Assembly (NCBI GenBank): GCA_964620915.1
Contig: CAZUKP010000001.1
Location: forward strand, 62,001 to 126,000
Direction of reading: 5' to 3'
DNA from: Hyphomicrobium_A sp964620915
GTDB lineage: Bacteria > Pseudomonadota > Alphaproteobacteria > Rhizobiales > Hyphomicrobiaceae
Length of the DNA stretch: 64,000 bases
The notes under the pieces were generated by a model. The model was not told the origin of the DNA and searched no databases. It saw only the letters and a list, made by a program, of their open reading frames with translations. The position numbers and the translations under genes are program-made. Position 1 is the stretch's first letter; each line of letters starts with the position of its first letter. Positions 35,853 to 44,900 of the stretch are shown here, piece after piece.

Positions 35853-36053
35853 TTAGGCGGCAGACCCTGGTCGTATCCGCTTCAAGAATTCCCAAAGTGG
35901 GAGTGCAGCAAGTCCGCCAATCACGCCCGATGCGTAGCTGGGTAGCTCAAACCCCAGAAGTGCCTGCCAGATGATACCCGCCAGGTAGCTAACGAGAACC
36001 ACGACAAGGATGGTGATCACCAGGCGCTGCCAGAAAGGCAAAAAAAGTTTCAT
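35853..36053 (-). CDS. small two-helix membrane protein
   Basis: 66 residues from ATG 36053 (MKLFLPFWQRLVI), with CGGAG at 7 bases. Two hydrophobic segments (about 8-30 and 38-54) and a basic end FLKRIRPGSAA. An upstream extension to 36155 exists but lacks a good start. No family recognised. Confidence 0.65.
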   Translation of the reverse strand: MKLFLPFWQRLVITILVVVLVSYLAGIIWQALLGFELPSYASGVIGGLAALPLWEFLKRIRPGSAA

Positions 36054-36387
36054 GACTTGCTCCGTCGGCTGCGAATGCCCGACTTTTTGGGAAGCCCGAG
36101 AGCCCCTGTCGAACAGTTGATGCCGGGCTGCTTTGCCAATGCGTCCAAACCGCAAAGGCCGGCTGAAAGCCTACGGCGGGTGCAGCACTTCTCAAAATTG
36201 GGATGCAAGGTAGCTACGGCTTGTCCACCGGCTGCAGTATTCGCACGGCGCCGTCCGTGCCTGTGGCTGTCTGCGCGTTGACTTTCAAAGTTGTTCCCTC
36301 TATTCGACGTTCACCAAATCAAAGAGTTCAGGGAATTGTGACGGGGCTGGGAAAACGCTGAGGCGCTTTCCCACTAGGGAGTGAAGT
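36054..36387. other. leader region of the methyltransferase gene with a hairpin
   Basis: No credible gene. GGGAAA-a-CGC-TGAG-GCG-c-TTTCCC (36349-36372) forms a 9-bp stem with one mismatch directly before the AGGGAG ribosome site of the gene at 36388. It could shelter the site or end an upstream transcript. Confidence 0.5.
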
Positions 36388-37377
36388 ATGGAATCGACGG
36401 TAGATCATATAAAAAACTTTAATCTTGATGATACCGGCAAAATTGATCTAACTAATATCTACGATAGACTTGATCCACGGCAGTACTATTCTACACTTGG
36501 TGAGCTTGATTACTTGATACCGGAGGCGGCAAAACCTGTCTTTCAAACCGTCATAGATGCCTACCGGAAGACCCGAGACCAGGAAAAGGTTCGCATAATA
36601 GATGTGGGCTGCTCCTATGGGGTCAACGCAGCATTACTCAAGTGTGACTTGGAGATGGACCAGCTTTACGGTCTCTATGGCTCCAGAAGCAGCCTTAACA
36701 CTTCACACGATAACCTGCTGAAACGTGACAAGTCCTTCCTGGAAGCGTCTGTTAAAGATCCTAACCTTGAAGTTGTTGGACTGGATGCGTCGAGAAATGC
36801 GATCACATACGCGGTGGCCGCTAATTTGCTCGATGATGGTATTGCCGAAAACCTAGAAAGCGGGCCCCCTTCACCGGAAGCCGCAGCGGTACTGGACGAA
36901 GCCGATTTGGTGATCTCGACGGGCTGCATCGGCTACGTCGGCGAGAACACGTTGAAGAGGATCGTGGAGGTTAACGCGCCCCGCCGGCCATGGATGGTGC
37001 ATTTTGTCCTGAGGATGTTTCCCTTCGACGAGGTTGAAACCGCACTTGGAGAGTTGGGCTACCTGACCGACAAAGTTGAAAGCCGGGTTTTTCCTCAGCG
37101 CCGCTTTGCTTCCCAGGAGGAGCAGGACCAGGTCCTGAAGCGGTTGGCGGAACTCGGGATCGATTCAGATGGTCTGGAGAGTGACGACTGGTACTACGCG
37201 GAAGCCTACGTTTCGCGGCCGGCCGATGAGCTTTCCAGCCTATCCGTCACTCGGGCCGGATTGGCAGACGGGCGTGGCGACGCATTGAACTTCGGTCGGC
37301 CTAAAGAGCAGGGGCTGCGTGCCGGTCGAGCGACCGAGTGTGCATCGCATCGGTCTCACCCAAGAGCTCCCTCATAA
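36388..37377 (+). CDS. class I SAM-dependent methyltransferase
   Basis: 329 residues. The SAM site is VRIIDVGCSYGVNAALL (about residues 70-87); the acidic strand end is EVVGLDAS; then ADLVISTGCIGYVG. The first 130 codons are AT-rich (many AAA, ATA, GAT) compared with everything around; the rest drifts to the local average. The last 77 bases overlap the end of the convergent hydrolase gene, and residues after about 290 look like readout of that gene's antisense. Substrate unknown; foreign origin likely. Confidence 0.8.
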   Translation: MESTVDHIKNFNLDDTGKIDLTNIYDRLDPRQYYSTLGELDYLIPEAAKPVFQTVIDAYRKTRDQEKVRIIDVGCSYGVNAALLKCDLEMDQLYGLYGSRSSLNTSHDNLLKRDKSFLEASVKDPNLEVVGLDASRNAITYAVAANLLDDGIAENLESGPPSPEAAAVLDEADLVISTGCIGYVGENTLKRIVEVNAPRRPWMVHFVLRMFPFDEVETALGELGYLTDKVESRVFPQRRFASQEEQDQVLKRLAELGIDSDGLESDDWYYAEAYVSRPADELSSLSVTRAGLADGRGDALNFGRPKEQGLRAGRATECASHRSHPRAPS

Positions 37378-38260
37378 CGGTCCGCATCACCGGTGGCGCA
37401 TAGAGGATCGTGCGGTGACCGAGACCGTCGAACGGACACAGCCTCGCTGATGGACACGTCTCGGCAATCGTCTTCGCGTGGTCGTAGGGCACCTCAGCAT
37501 CATTGATGCCGTGCACGAGGAGCGTGGGTCGGTTTACCCGGTTAAGAAGCTCGGCCACCGAAAACGTGCTGACACACCGGTGACCAACGCGCTCCACGTG
37601 GTGCTCATAAGCACGCTGAGCCGCAGGCGTGAGACCCAAATGTCTGCCAAATTCGCTTGTGATGTCCGACAGGCGGTTGGGGCATGAGATGAGCACGAAC
37701 CGACCGATGGGATGCGCCCGCGGCATGGGTGGTCCGCCCTCTGCGACTAGAAGTGACACGAAGCCCCCGAAGGAGTGAGAGACAACGGCGTGGATGGGGC
37801 CAAAGGCCTCGCACACGCTGAGCATGGCGCGGGCGCACTCAGCGAGATTCGTGCGCCGGCCGGGGCTGCGTCCGTGGGCTGGAAAGTCAAACACGACGGT
37901 GCGAAACCCAGATCGCCTCAAAGGTTCGACGAACGCTGTCATGAATGCAGCTTCGCTCGTCCAGCCGTGTACAAGCAGGACCGTGCCGCGGCAAATTCCA
38001 TCGGGCTCGAATGCATAGGTTTGTACAATGCCTGCAAGCGTTTGCACGCGTTTCCATGTCGCGTCGCGCAGATGAAAACGCGCACGTTCGGTTAGCGAGG
38101 AATGGTTGGCTGCGCGATGGCGCGACAGTTCGGGCCTGCAAAAAATATCGAACGCAATGTCACCCGCCTTTGCAGGCGCGCGTCGCGCAACTGCGCCGAC
38201 ATCGCGGGCGCACGTTTGCACGGGGAAAGGACAGCGGCGTTCGGGGGTAATTGTGGGCAT
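37301..38260 (-). CDS. alpha/beta hydrolase
   Basis: 319 residues. LLVHGWTSEA (oxyanion region), nucleophile elbow SHSFGGF, Asp in HGINDAEVP and His in GLGHRTIL complete the triad in the right order. The first 55 residues are basic and look like an added or mis-started segment. It resembles lysophospholipase or serine aminopeptidase-type hydrolases. No clear substrate. Its 3' end overlaps the methyltransferase gene by 77 bases. Confidence 0.85.
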   Translation of the reverse strand: MPTITPERRCPFPVQTCARDVGAVARRAPAKAGDIAFDIFCRPELSRHRAANHSSLTERARFHLRDATWKRVQTLAGIVQTYAFEPDGICRGTVLLVHGWTSEAAFMTAFVEPLRRSGFRTVVFDFPAHGRSPGRRTNLAECARAMLSVCEAFGPIHAVVSHSFGGFVSLLVAEGGPPMPRAHPIGRFVLISCPNRLSDITSEFGRHLGLTPAAQRAYEHHVERVGHRCVSTFSVAELLNRVNRPTLLVHGINDAEVPYDHAKTIAETCPSARLCPFDGLGHRTILYAPPVMRTVMRELLGETDAMHTRSLDRHAAPAL

Positions 38261-38602
38261 CGGTCTGCTACGCTCAACTCTGCCGCTCTACCGCGACGGG
38301 ATGCGCTGCGGCGGCTACCTGCTCAGCATTCGGATAGACTGCTTCCCTAAACGGTCTGTGAAAATGTGCCTTTTGTCACAGAAGAAACGTGTGTCCACCT
38401 GGGTGCGGCTTCAACCCCGGGGCCGGCCGGAACCTACAGAGCTGCGGGCCCAGCCTGTGCGACAATGGCCGAAAGAAGGGGATTGGGGTGATGGGATGCG
38501 CCAAAATGGTAAATACCGTTCGTCCCGGCTTTCAGGTGCCGGCAATTGCGAGCTGCCGCCGGCTCTCACGGCCGAATCGCGTGTCGTGGTATGCGTGTGT
38601 TT
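38261..38602. other. region upstream of ruvC
   Basis: A 342-base stretch. Frames present are Arg/Pro/Cys-rich and lack a family pattern. GC-rich repeats such as CCCCGGGGCCGGCCGG (near 38416) may fold. No GTTC-N7-GTTC LexA-type site of alphaproteobacteria was found. Confidence 0.4.
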
Positions 38603-39130
38603 ATGAGGGGCAGAGCGATTCGCATTATCGGCATCGATCCCGGCTTGCGACGAACCGGATGGGGCGTCGTTGAGAGTGACGGCGTGCGCTTGAGCTACCT
38701 CGCGAGCGGGCTGATTACCGCTCCGTCCGATTCTGATCTGGCCTATCGCCTGCGCGAACTCTTCGAGGGGATTGTGGGGGTGATCGCCTGTTACGAGCCA
38801 CATGAGGCCGCGGTGGAAGAGACGTTCGTCAACGACAACGCACGTGCCACATTGAAACTTGGACAAGCGCGAGGCATGGCGCTTCTTGCGCCCGCGTTGC
38901 GCGGCCTAAGCGTTGCCGAGTACTCGCCGAACCTCATCAAGAAATCCGTGACCGGCGCAGGTCATGCAGAGAAACGGCAGATCCAGGCAATGGTCGGCTT
39001 TTTGCTTCCCAAATCGCATGTAGAAAGCGCGGATGAGGCAGATGCGCTTGCCATCGCGATCTGCCATGCGAACCACCGCGCGAGCCCACACGCGCGCCTT
39101 GCTCGCAAAGTGAGAGGAGCCGCCTCATGA
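38603..39130 (+). CDS. ruvC: Holliday junction resolvase RuvC
   Basis: 175 residues from ATG 38603 (MRGRAIRIIGIDPGLRR); ATG 38591 is an alternative. Acidic catalytic residues are in IGIDPG, VEETFV and DEADALAIA. It cuts four-way junctions bound by RuvAB. The stop overlaps the ruvA start as ATGA, so the two are coupled. Confidence 0.95.
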   Translation: MRGRAIRIIGIDPGLRRTGWGVVESDGVRLSYLASGLITAPSDSDLAYRLRELFEGIVGVIACYEPHEAAVEETFVNDNARATLKLGQARGMALLAPALRGLSVAEYSPNLIKKSVTGAGHAEKRQIQAMVGFLLPKSHVESADEADALAIAICHANHRASPHARLARKVRGAAS

Positions 39131-39747
39131 TCGGCAAGCTCAGGGGCAAAGTCGACGCGATTGGGGAGAGCTTCTGCATCATAGATGTCGGCGGTGTTGG
39201 CTATGAGGTGCAGGCATCCGCGCGGGCATTGCGCAACATGAAGGTCGGTGAGGAGGTGAGCCTCACCATCGACACTCATGTGCGAGAGGACGCCATCCGC
39301 TTGTTTGGATTTGCAAGCGAGGTGGAGAGGAGCTGGTTTCGCACATTGCAAAACGTGCAAGGTGTGGGGTCCAAGGTGGCGCTGGGGCTGCTTGGAACGC
39401 TTGGCCCGCAAGACCTTGCGAACGCGATCGCACTTGGCGATTGGGCGAGCGTCGAACAGGCACCAGGAATTGGCAAGAAGCTTGCCCAACGCATCGTTGC
39501 CGAGCTGAAGGACAAGGCGCCGGCCCTCTCGGTGGCGGGCCTCAGTGTGCCGGGCGCGTCAGCCAATGGCAGCGCGGTAATTCCGGACGAAGGAAACGTC
39601 GCGGCTGAAGCGATATCGGCGCTGACGAACCTTGGCTATCAGCCGGCGCAGGCTTCAGCAGCAATCGCGTGCGCTATGAAAGAGCTTGGTGCGGACGCTG
39701 ACACCGCCGGCTTGATCCGTCGCGGTCTCAGAGAACTGGCGTCATGA
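39127..39747 (+). CDS. ruvA: Holliday junction DNA helicase subunit RuvA
   Basis: 206 residues. MIGKLRGKVDAIGE N-terminal OB-fold, LQNVQGVGSKVALGLL and APGIGKKLAQRIV helix-hairpin-helix pairs, and the C-terminal domain EAISALTNLGY that contacts RuvB. ruvB, which usually follows, is at 54716, 15 kb away. Confidence 0.96.
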   Translation: MIGKLRGKVDAIGESFCIIDVGGVGYEVQASARALRNMKVGEEVSLTIDTHVREDAIRLFGFASEVERSWFRTLQNVQGVGSKVALGLLGTLGPQDLANAIALGDWASVEQAPGIGKKLAQRIVAELKDKAPALSVAGLSVPGASANGSAVIPDEGNVAAEAISALTNLGYQPAQASAAIACAMKELGADADTAGLIRRGLRELAS

Positions 39748-39766
39748 TTGAGAAAGGCAGGAGAAG

Positions 39767-40174
39767 GTGAGCAGTACTCAACGCGCGCTTTGGACATTTC
39801 TGATGTACACCTTCGTTGCGCCTTTCTTCGGAGCCGTCGTGGTGACGGTTGGCGCGTTCCTTGCGAAATCGTTCGGACTGAGTGCACTTGTTCCCGAGAA
39901 ACTTCCTCCGCTTGGGAGTATTGCGATTGGTGCATATGTCTGGTCTGTGATCCCAGCCGTCTTGACGGCTCTCGCGGTCGCGCCAATCGCGTTTCGAAAC
40001 GCGCAGGTCGGATGGATTGTTGTGGCTGTTGCGGGTGCGATTTCTTTCGCCATCGCTTCCGTGCTCGCACCTATCGAGCCTGAAAGTGCACGCCCCTATC
40101 TGGCATTTCTTGCCGGCCTCGTCGCAATTGGGGTTCGCGAGGTTCTCGTGCGTGCGGGCGTGATTGCTGCTTGA
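39767..40174 (+). CDS. four-helix membrane protein, hypothetical
   Basis: 135 residues from GTG 39767 with AGGAG upstream. Four hydrophobic segments (about 10-30, 48-70, 78-98, 106-128) separated by short polar turns. No catalytic residue pattern. It starts 20 bases after ruvA and may share its transcript. Family not recognised. Confidence 0.72.
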   Translation: MSSTQRALWTFLMYTFVAPFFGAVVVTVGAFLAKSFGLSALVPEKLPPLGSIAIGAYVWSVIPAVLTALAVAPIAFRNAQVGWIVVAVAGAISFAIASVLAPIEPESARPYLAFLAGLVAIGVREVLVRAGVIAA

Positions 40175-40190
40175 CGTAAGCGCGCCACGC

Positions 40191-41474
40191 TCACACGCCT
40201 TCGCTCAATACCTCTATGGCTTTGTCGAGTTGGGGATCTTTGCCTGCGGCGTAGCGAATGTCGAATGGAACTTTAATCGTGGGGGTGACCCCATTCCCCT
40301 CCAGCCGCTCACCGTCGATAGTGACATCATTGACGGCAAGAATGAGTAGGCTGCCATCGGATAGCATGAATGCGCGGCCAGCCAGCAGTGCCCCCGCGGT
40401 GCGCTCACCGATCACGGGCCCGTAACCGTTCTTCTTGAACCCATAAGTCAGCACCTCTTTGCCGCTACGCGTTCCTCCGTTGATCAAGAGGGCGACCGGC
40501 TTGCGCCAACGAAAGCTGAATACCTCAGCATCGCCGTTGCGCTCAATCATGTGCATCGTAGGGCCGTGGGGATCGAAGATGTTAAGGTATTCGGGACTGG
40601 CGCCGCCCCAGCCATCACGCAAGTCCCAGATCAAGGCGTCGGCATCTTTCAGCTTCCCGTCGCTCAAGAGTTCCTCCAGCGCCCCCTGAAACCTGCTGCC
40701 CGCATAAGACGGGACGTGAACATAACCGATGCGCTTGCCATTCGCCTCGATGATGCGCGCACTGTCGCGAAGCGCTTTCTCGAAGGCTTCGTCCGGCACG
40801 ATGCGTTGCGGCTTGACCGCTATCGTTTGGAGGGGGCCATCGTGTGTACGTCGAATCTGCAGATCGACGACATCACCTTCCTTGTCGCGGAAAGAACCGA
40901 CCGGCTCAAAGGGCGCTCCATCGGCTGTAACGATTTCGTCGCCTTGACGCATGCCGGCCTTCTCGGCCGGAAGCCCTGCAAACACGCCGCTCACGAAAGT
41001 CTTGCCGTCGATTACTTTCGTGAAGATGCCGATACCGGCATAGGTGACGGTGCCGCCAGAAAAGTGTCTGCGTATGTCGCTCCGCAGCGGATACGAGAAG
41101 ATGTCTACCAGTTCATAGTAAGCAGTTTGCTCGTCGGTGTAGTGGCGTGTGTGTGAGGCGCCCAGTTCATCGAGCATCGCATTTATCACTGCTGAGCGCT
41201 CAACGTTGCCACTCGCGGTCACGTAACGGGGGCGGTACTTATTTCCAATCGCCGCCCAGTCCAAGCCTTTCAGATCCCGGTCGTAGAACTTGTCGCGCAC
41301 CAGCGTCCAGACCTCGTCGAAGACGGCGGGGTCTCCTGCATCTTGCGTCGTAGTCTCTTTGGCGGCGACCGTTAAGGTCGATCCAAGAGGTGCAAATGCA
41401 GTCATCGCAAATGCGAGACAGAGGAAGATGCTTCTCAGCGCGCGTCGCCGGCAAAGTCCTGAGCCCTCGGTCAT
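40191..41474 (-). CDS. S41 family (tail-specific type) protease, exported
   Basis: 427 residues. Signal region to about residue 38 (AFAPLGSTLTVAA), an N-terminal helical part, a PDZ domain (GTVTYAGIGIF ... GLPAEKAGMRQGDEI) and the S41 catalytic domain. The nucleophile should be the Ser in GGTRSGKE, with Lys nearby, instead of the CtpA-like SASASE. It faces the RTX gene head-to-head, 452 bases apart. A periplasmic or surface protease; target unknown. Confidence 0.88.
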   Translation of the reverse strand: MTEGSGLCRRRALRSIFLCLAFAMTAFAPLGSTLTVAAKETTTQDAGDPAVFDEVWTLVRDKFYDRDLKGLDWAAIGNKYRPRYVTASGNVERSAVINAMLDELGASHTRHYTDEQTAYYELVDIFSYPLRSDIRRHFSGGTVTYAGIGIFTKVIDGKTFVSGVFAGLPAEKAGMRQGDEIVTADGAPFEPVGSFRDKEGDVVDLQIRRTHDGPLQTIAVKPQRIVPDEAFEKALRDSARIIEANGKRIGYVHVPSYAGSRFQGALEELLSDGKLKDADALIWDLRDGWGGASPEYLNIFDPHGPTMHMIERNGDAEVFSFRWRKPVALLINGGTRSGKEVLTYGFKKNGYGPVIGERTAGALLAGRAFMLSDGSLLILAVNDVTIDGERLEGNGVTPTIKVPFDIRYAAGKDPQLDKAIEVLSEGV

Positions 41475-41926
41475 GTTGCTTTCCCATTTCTCGTCGCCTG
41501 GAAAAATCTATCCACTGCGTCAGGCAATCTGAGGGCAGCAACTTGCCTCTGATGGGGAGCGAACGACCGCATGGAAGACACAAGGCTAACAGGGTCCGTA
41601 ACTTCTAATTCAATTGTCACTTATGCCAGCAGATCGTTGAACTTAAGTCCAATAGTCGAATTGGGATGAAAGCGGTTCAATAGACATCAGCAAACGGAAC
41701 GTCTGCATAAAGAAAAGTCTGCGTGAAGAATTGAATTTGGAGGCGGCGCCAAGGTGGTCCCGGAACCGGGGCGTGAGACTGCATCAAAAGCGGTTCGAAT
41801 TCGCGCGACGAATTTCAACGGCGATTAGTCCGACAGTTCTCAAATATCGGCAGTTCAAGATTGGCGATGGTTAGTCGTCATCCCCCTGACGGTCCGGTTG
41901 CCGGTGTAAAGTTAGGAGTACCCGAG
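41475..41926. promoter_or_regulatory. shared regulatory region of the S41 protease and RTX genes
   Basis: A 452-base divergent region, richer in A+T than its neighbours. It contains two direct copies of AAAGCGGTTC (41669-41678 and 41787-41796), 118 bases apart, possibly operator half-sites. The region ends with AGGAG eight bases before the RTX start. No clear -35/-10 pair is claimed. Confidence 0.45.
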
Positions 41927-44900
41927 ATGGCTAAGTTTCATGGATGGGGGTGGACCTCGTCTTCCTTCAGTGGGACCACTTGGTCGAGGTTTGGCGATAA
42001 GATCTATGGAACGGGGGCGGGCGAAGAGCTCACGGGTACTGAACGAAACGATATCATGTATGCGCGCGGGGGCGACGATACGATCCATCCCGGAGCGGGG
42101 CGCGATTTTGCTGATGGTGGCGAGGGCAACGACACCGCAGTCTTTTCAGGAAACGTCGACGACCACGACATCTCGTTTAGCTGGTGGGGTTGGGTCAGCG
42201 TCACCGACGCCAGTGGCGAACGCGATTGGCTCAAGCGCGTCGAGGTCCTGGAGTTCGACGATGCGATCGTAACCCTTGCGAACGGCAGCTACACGGTCAC
42301 CCCAAAGGAGCCAAATGATCCCCCCTCGGCGATCACGCTCGACACGATTGATCCGATGGTTGTCGAAAACGATGCAGGTGTCGTCATCGGAGGCCTCACT
42401 GTTACGGACCCCGACGATGCCACGCACACGTTTACGACCGACGACAATCGCTTTGAGGTGGTGGGCGGCGAGCTCAAGCTGAAGGCTGACGCGAGCCTAG
42501 ATTATGAGACCGAGCCAACGGTCAATGTTGCAGTGACGGCAAGAGATTCGCGTGGCCAGACGTTTACCGAGACCTTTGCGATCACGGTGACCAACATCAA
42601 CGACGCCCCGATCGCGTCAACCGTCGACCTTGGTGCGATTGCGGAGGACACCTCGCGGACGATTGCTGCTGCCGAACTGCTTGGCGGCGTGACGGACGAC
42701 GACGGCCCGTCTTTGAGCATCACGGAGCTGTCGATCCAGTCTGGCAATGGCACGCTTGCACCCAACACGGACGGCTCGTGGACCTACACGACGGATCCTG
42801 ATGACGACACCGATGTCGTCTTTGCCTACACCGCGTCGGACGGCACCTCGGTGGCGAGCGCGACTGCGACCTTGGACATCACACCTGTCCAAGACTACGG
42901 CGACGGCAACGACCGGGTATTCACCGGTCCAAGCAACGACATCGTGTCAACGAAAGGCGGTCACGACTGGATTTGGACGGATGGCGGCAATGATATCGTC
43001 GATGCCGGCTCCGGATGGGACTGGGTCTTTGCCGGCCGCGGCGACGACACTGTTACGCCAGGCAGCGGTAACGACTTCGTCGACGGTGGCTGGGGCACCG
43101 ACACAGTCGTCCTCGCCGGAAACTTCGCCGAATACAACATCCATTCCGGTTGGTGGGGTTGGGTTAAGGTCACGAACAACGACACCGGTGAGCGCGACTG
43201 GCTCACGCGCGTTGAAGTTCTCGAATTCGGTGACGGCTTCTATTACCTCGACGGCCGCGATGACCCGTTCGAGCCCAAGGAGCCTGCCGGTCCCGCTATC
43301 ACTGTGCCTTCGGCGTTGCAGGGTAACGAAGATGAGCTTCTTATCGTCGCCGATGCAAACGGCGATCCCATCGTCATTACCGGTGTCGATCCGACCGAGG
43401 CTGTCTCACTTGTCGTAACGGCTCCCAATGGCCTGCTCTCAACCGGCGCACCAGGTTCGACCGGGGCGCAACAAGCCTCATTCAGCGGCACTACTGCAGA
43501 GATCAACGCGCAGCTTGCAGACCTTTCCTATACGCCGGATGCCAACTTTAACGGAGCAGAGACGCTCACGTTTCAGCTCTTCGATGCCAACACGGGTGTT
43601 GATCTGGCATCGGCAACTGTCCCCACCACGATTGCGCCAGTCAACGATGATCCGGACGGGCTTCCTGTTCTTTCGGATACGACACCGACCGCTGGCCAGG
43701 AGATTTCGGCGGCCATCACAGGCATCAGCGATGTCGACGGCATCTCTGGAGACTTTTCCTATCAGTGGGAAAGGTTTGACTCTGGGGAATCGTTTGAGAT
43801 TCCGGGCGCGATGGGCTCGGTTCTATCCAACACCGAGGACTACATCGGACAGCAACTGCGCGTCGTTGTTTCCTACACCGATGACGACGGAACGCTTGAG
43901 ACGTTGACGAGCGAAGCGACGGCGGAAGTTCAGGCCGAAGACCTGCCGCAGATTACTGTGCCGGGTGCTCAGGAGGTCGCGGAGAACGATACCCTTACCT
44001 TCGAAACCGACTCTGGGAACGGGGTCAGTGTCTCTGGTGGCACTGCCGGTCAGCAATATTGGCTGGTGATTACCGCCAACAACGGTGTGCTTTCGGTTGC
44101 GGAAGATCTCGACACCGATGGTGACGGGATTCGCGACATCGACGATGATGATGACGATAGCGACGGCGAGCCCGATGTTGGGGCCGATGTCGGGCCGGTG
44201 ATCGTTCTCGAAGGCACCATTGGGGATATCAACGCGCAGCTTGAGCGGATGACCTACACGCCGAACTCGTCATTCAGCGGCACGGAAGCTCTTCAGTACG
44301 CGTTGGTCGATCCGCAAAGCGGTGCAGAGTTAGACGCCGAGCAAATCGCCGTCACGGTCACAGATGAAGGTGAGTCGTTCCTGATCGAAAACATCTTGCT
44401 CTCCGACATCGCGGCCGACACCAGCGGCACGGGCGGCTTCAAAATTCTGGGCGAGCAAGACTTGGAGATCCGGTCCCTCGACGGCGTCGGCGACGTCAAC
44501 AACGACGGCATCGATGACATCCTGATCGGCACCACGGGGTCAGTGTCTGGCGTGAATGGCGCTGCTTACGTCGTCTATGGCTCCAGCACGACTCAGACGA
44601 TCGTCCAACTTTCGGACATCGCACAAGCGACCAGCACCGCGGGCTTCAAGATCACGGGCGATAACGAGAACGCCGGCATTGGTGTTTCATTCATCGGCGA
44701 CATTGATGGCAATGGATTTGCCGACTTTTTGGTCAGTGCGGGAGATGATGAGGAAGGGGGCGAAAACGCTGGCGCGGTCTATTTCATCTACGGCGGCGCA
44801 TCCATCTCGGATTTTAACCTCGCCGACGTCGGTACGACCGGCGGACCGGAAGGGTTCAAGATCATCGGCGAGGCTGGGGGGTATAGCGGCATCAGCGTCG

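Noticed and set aside
37301..37377. Frameshift joining methyltransferase and hydrolase
   Set aside because: The genes are on opposite strands and both have full catalytic motifs; it is a simple 3' overlap.
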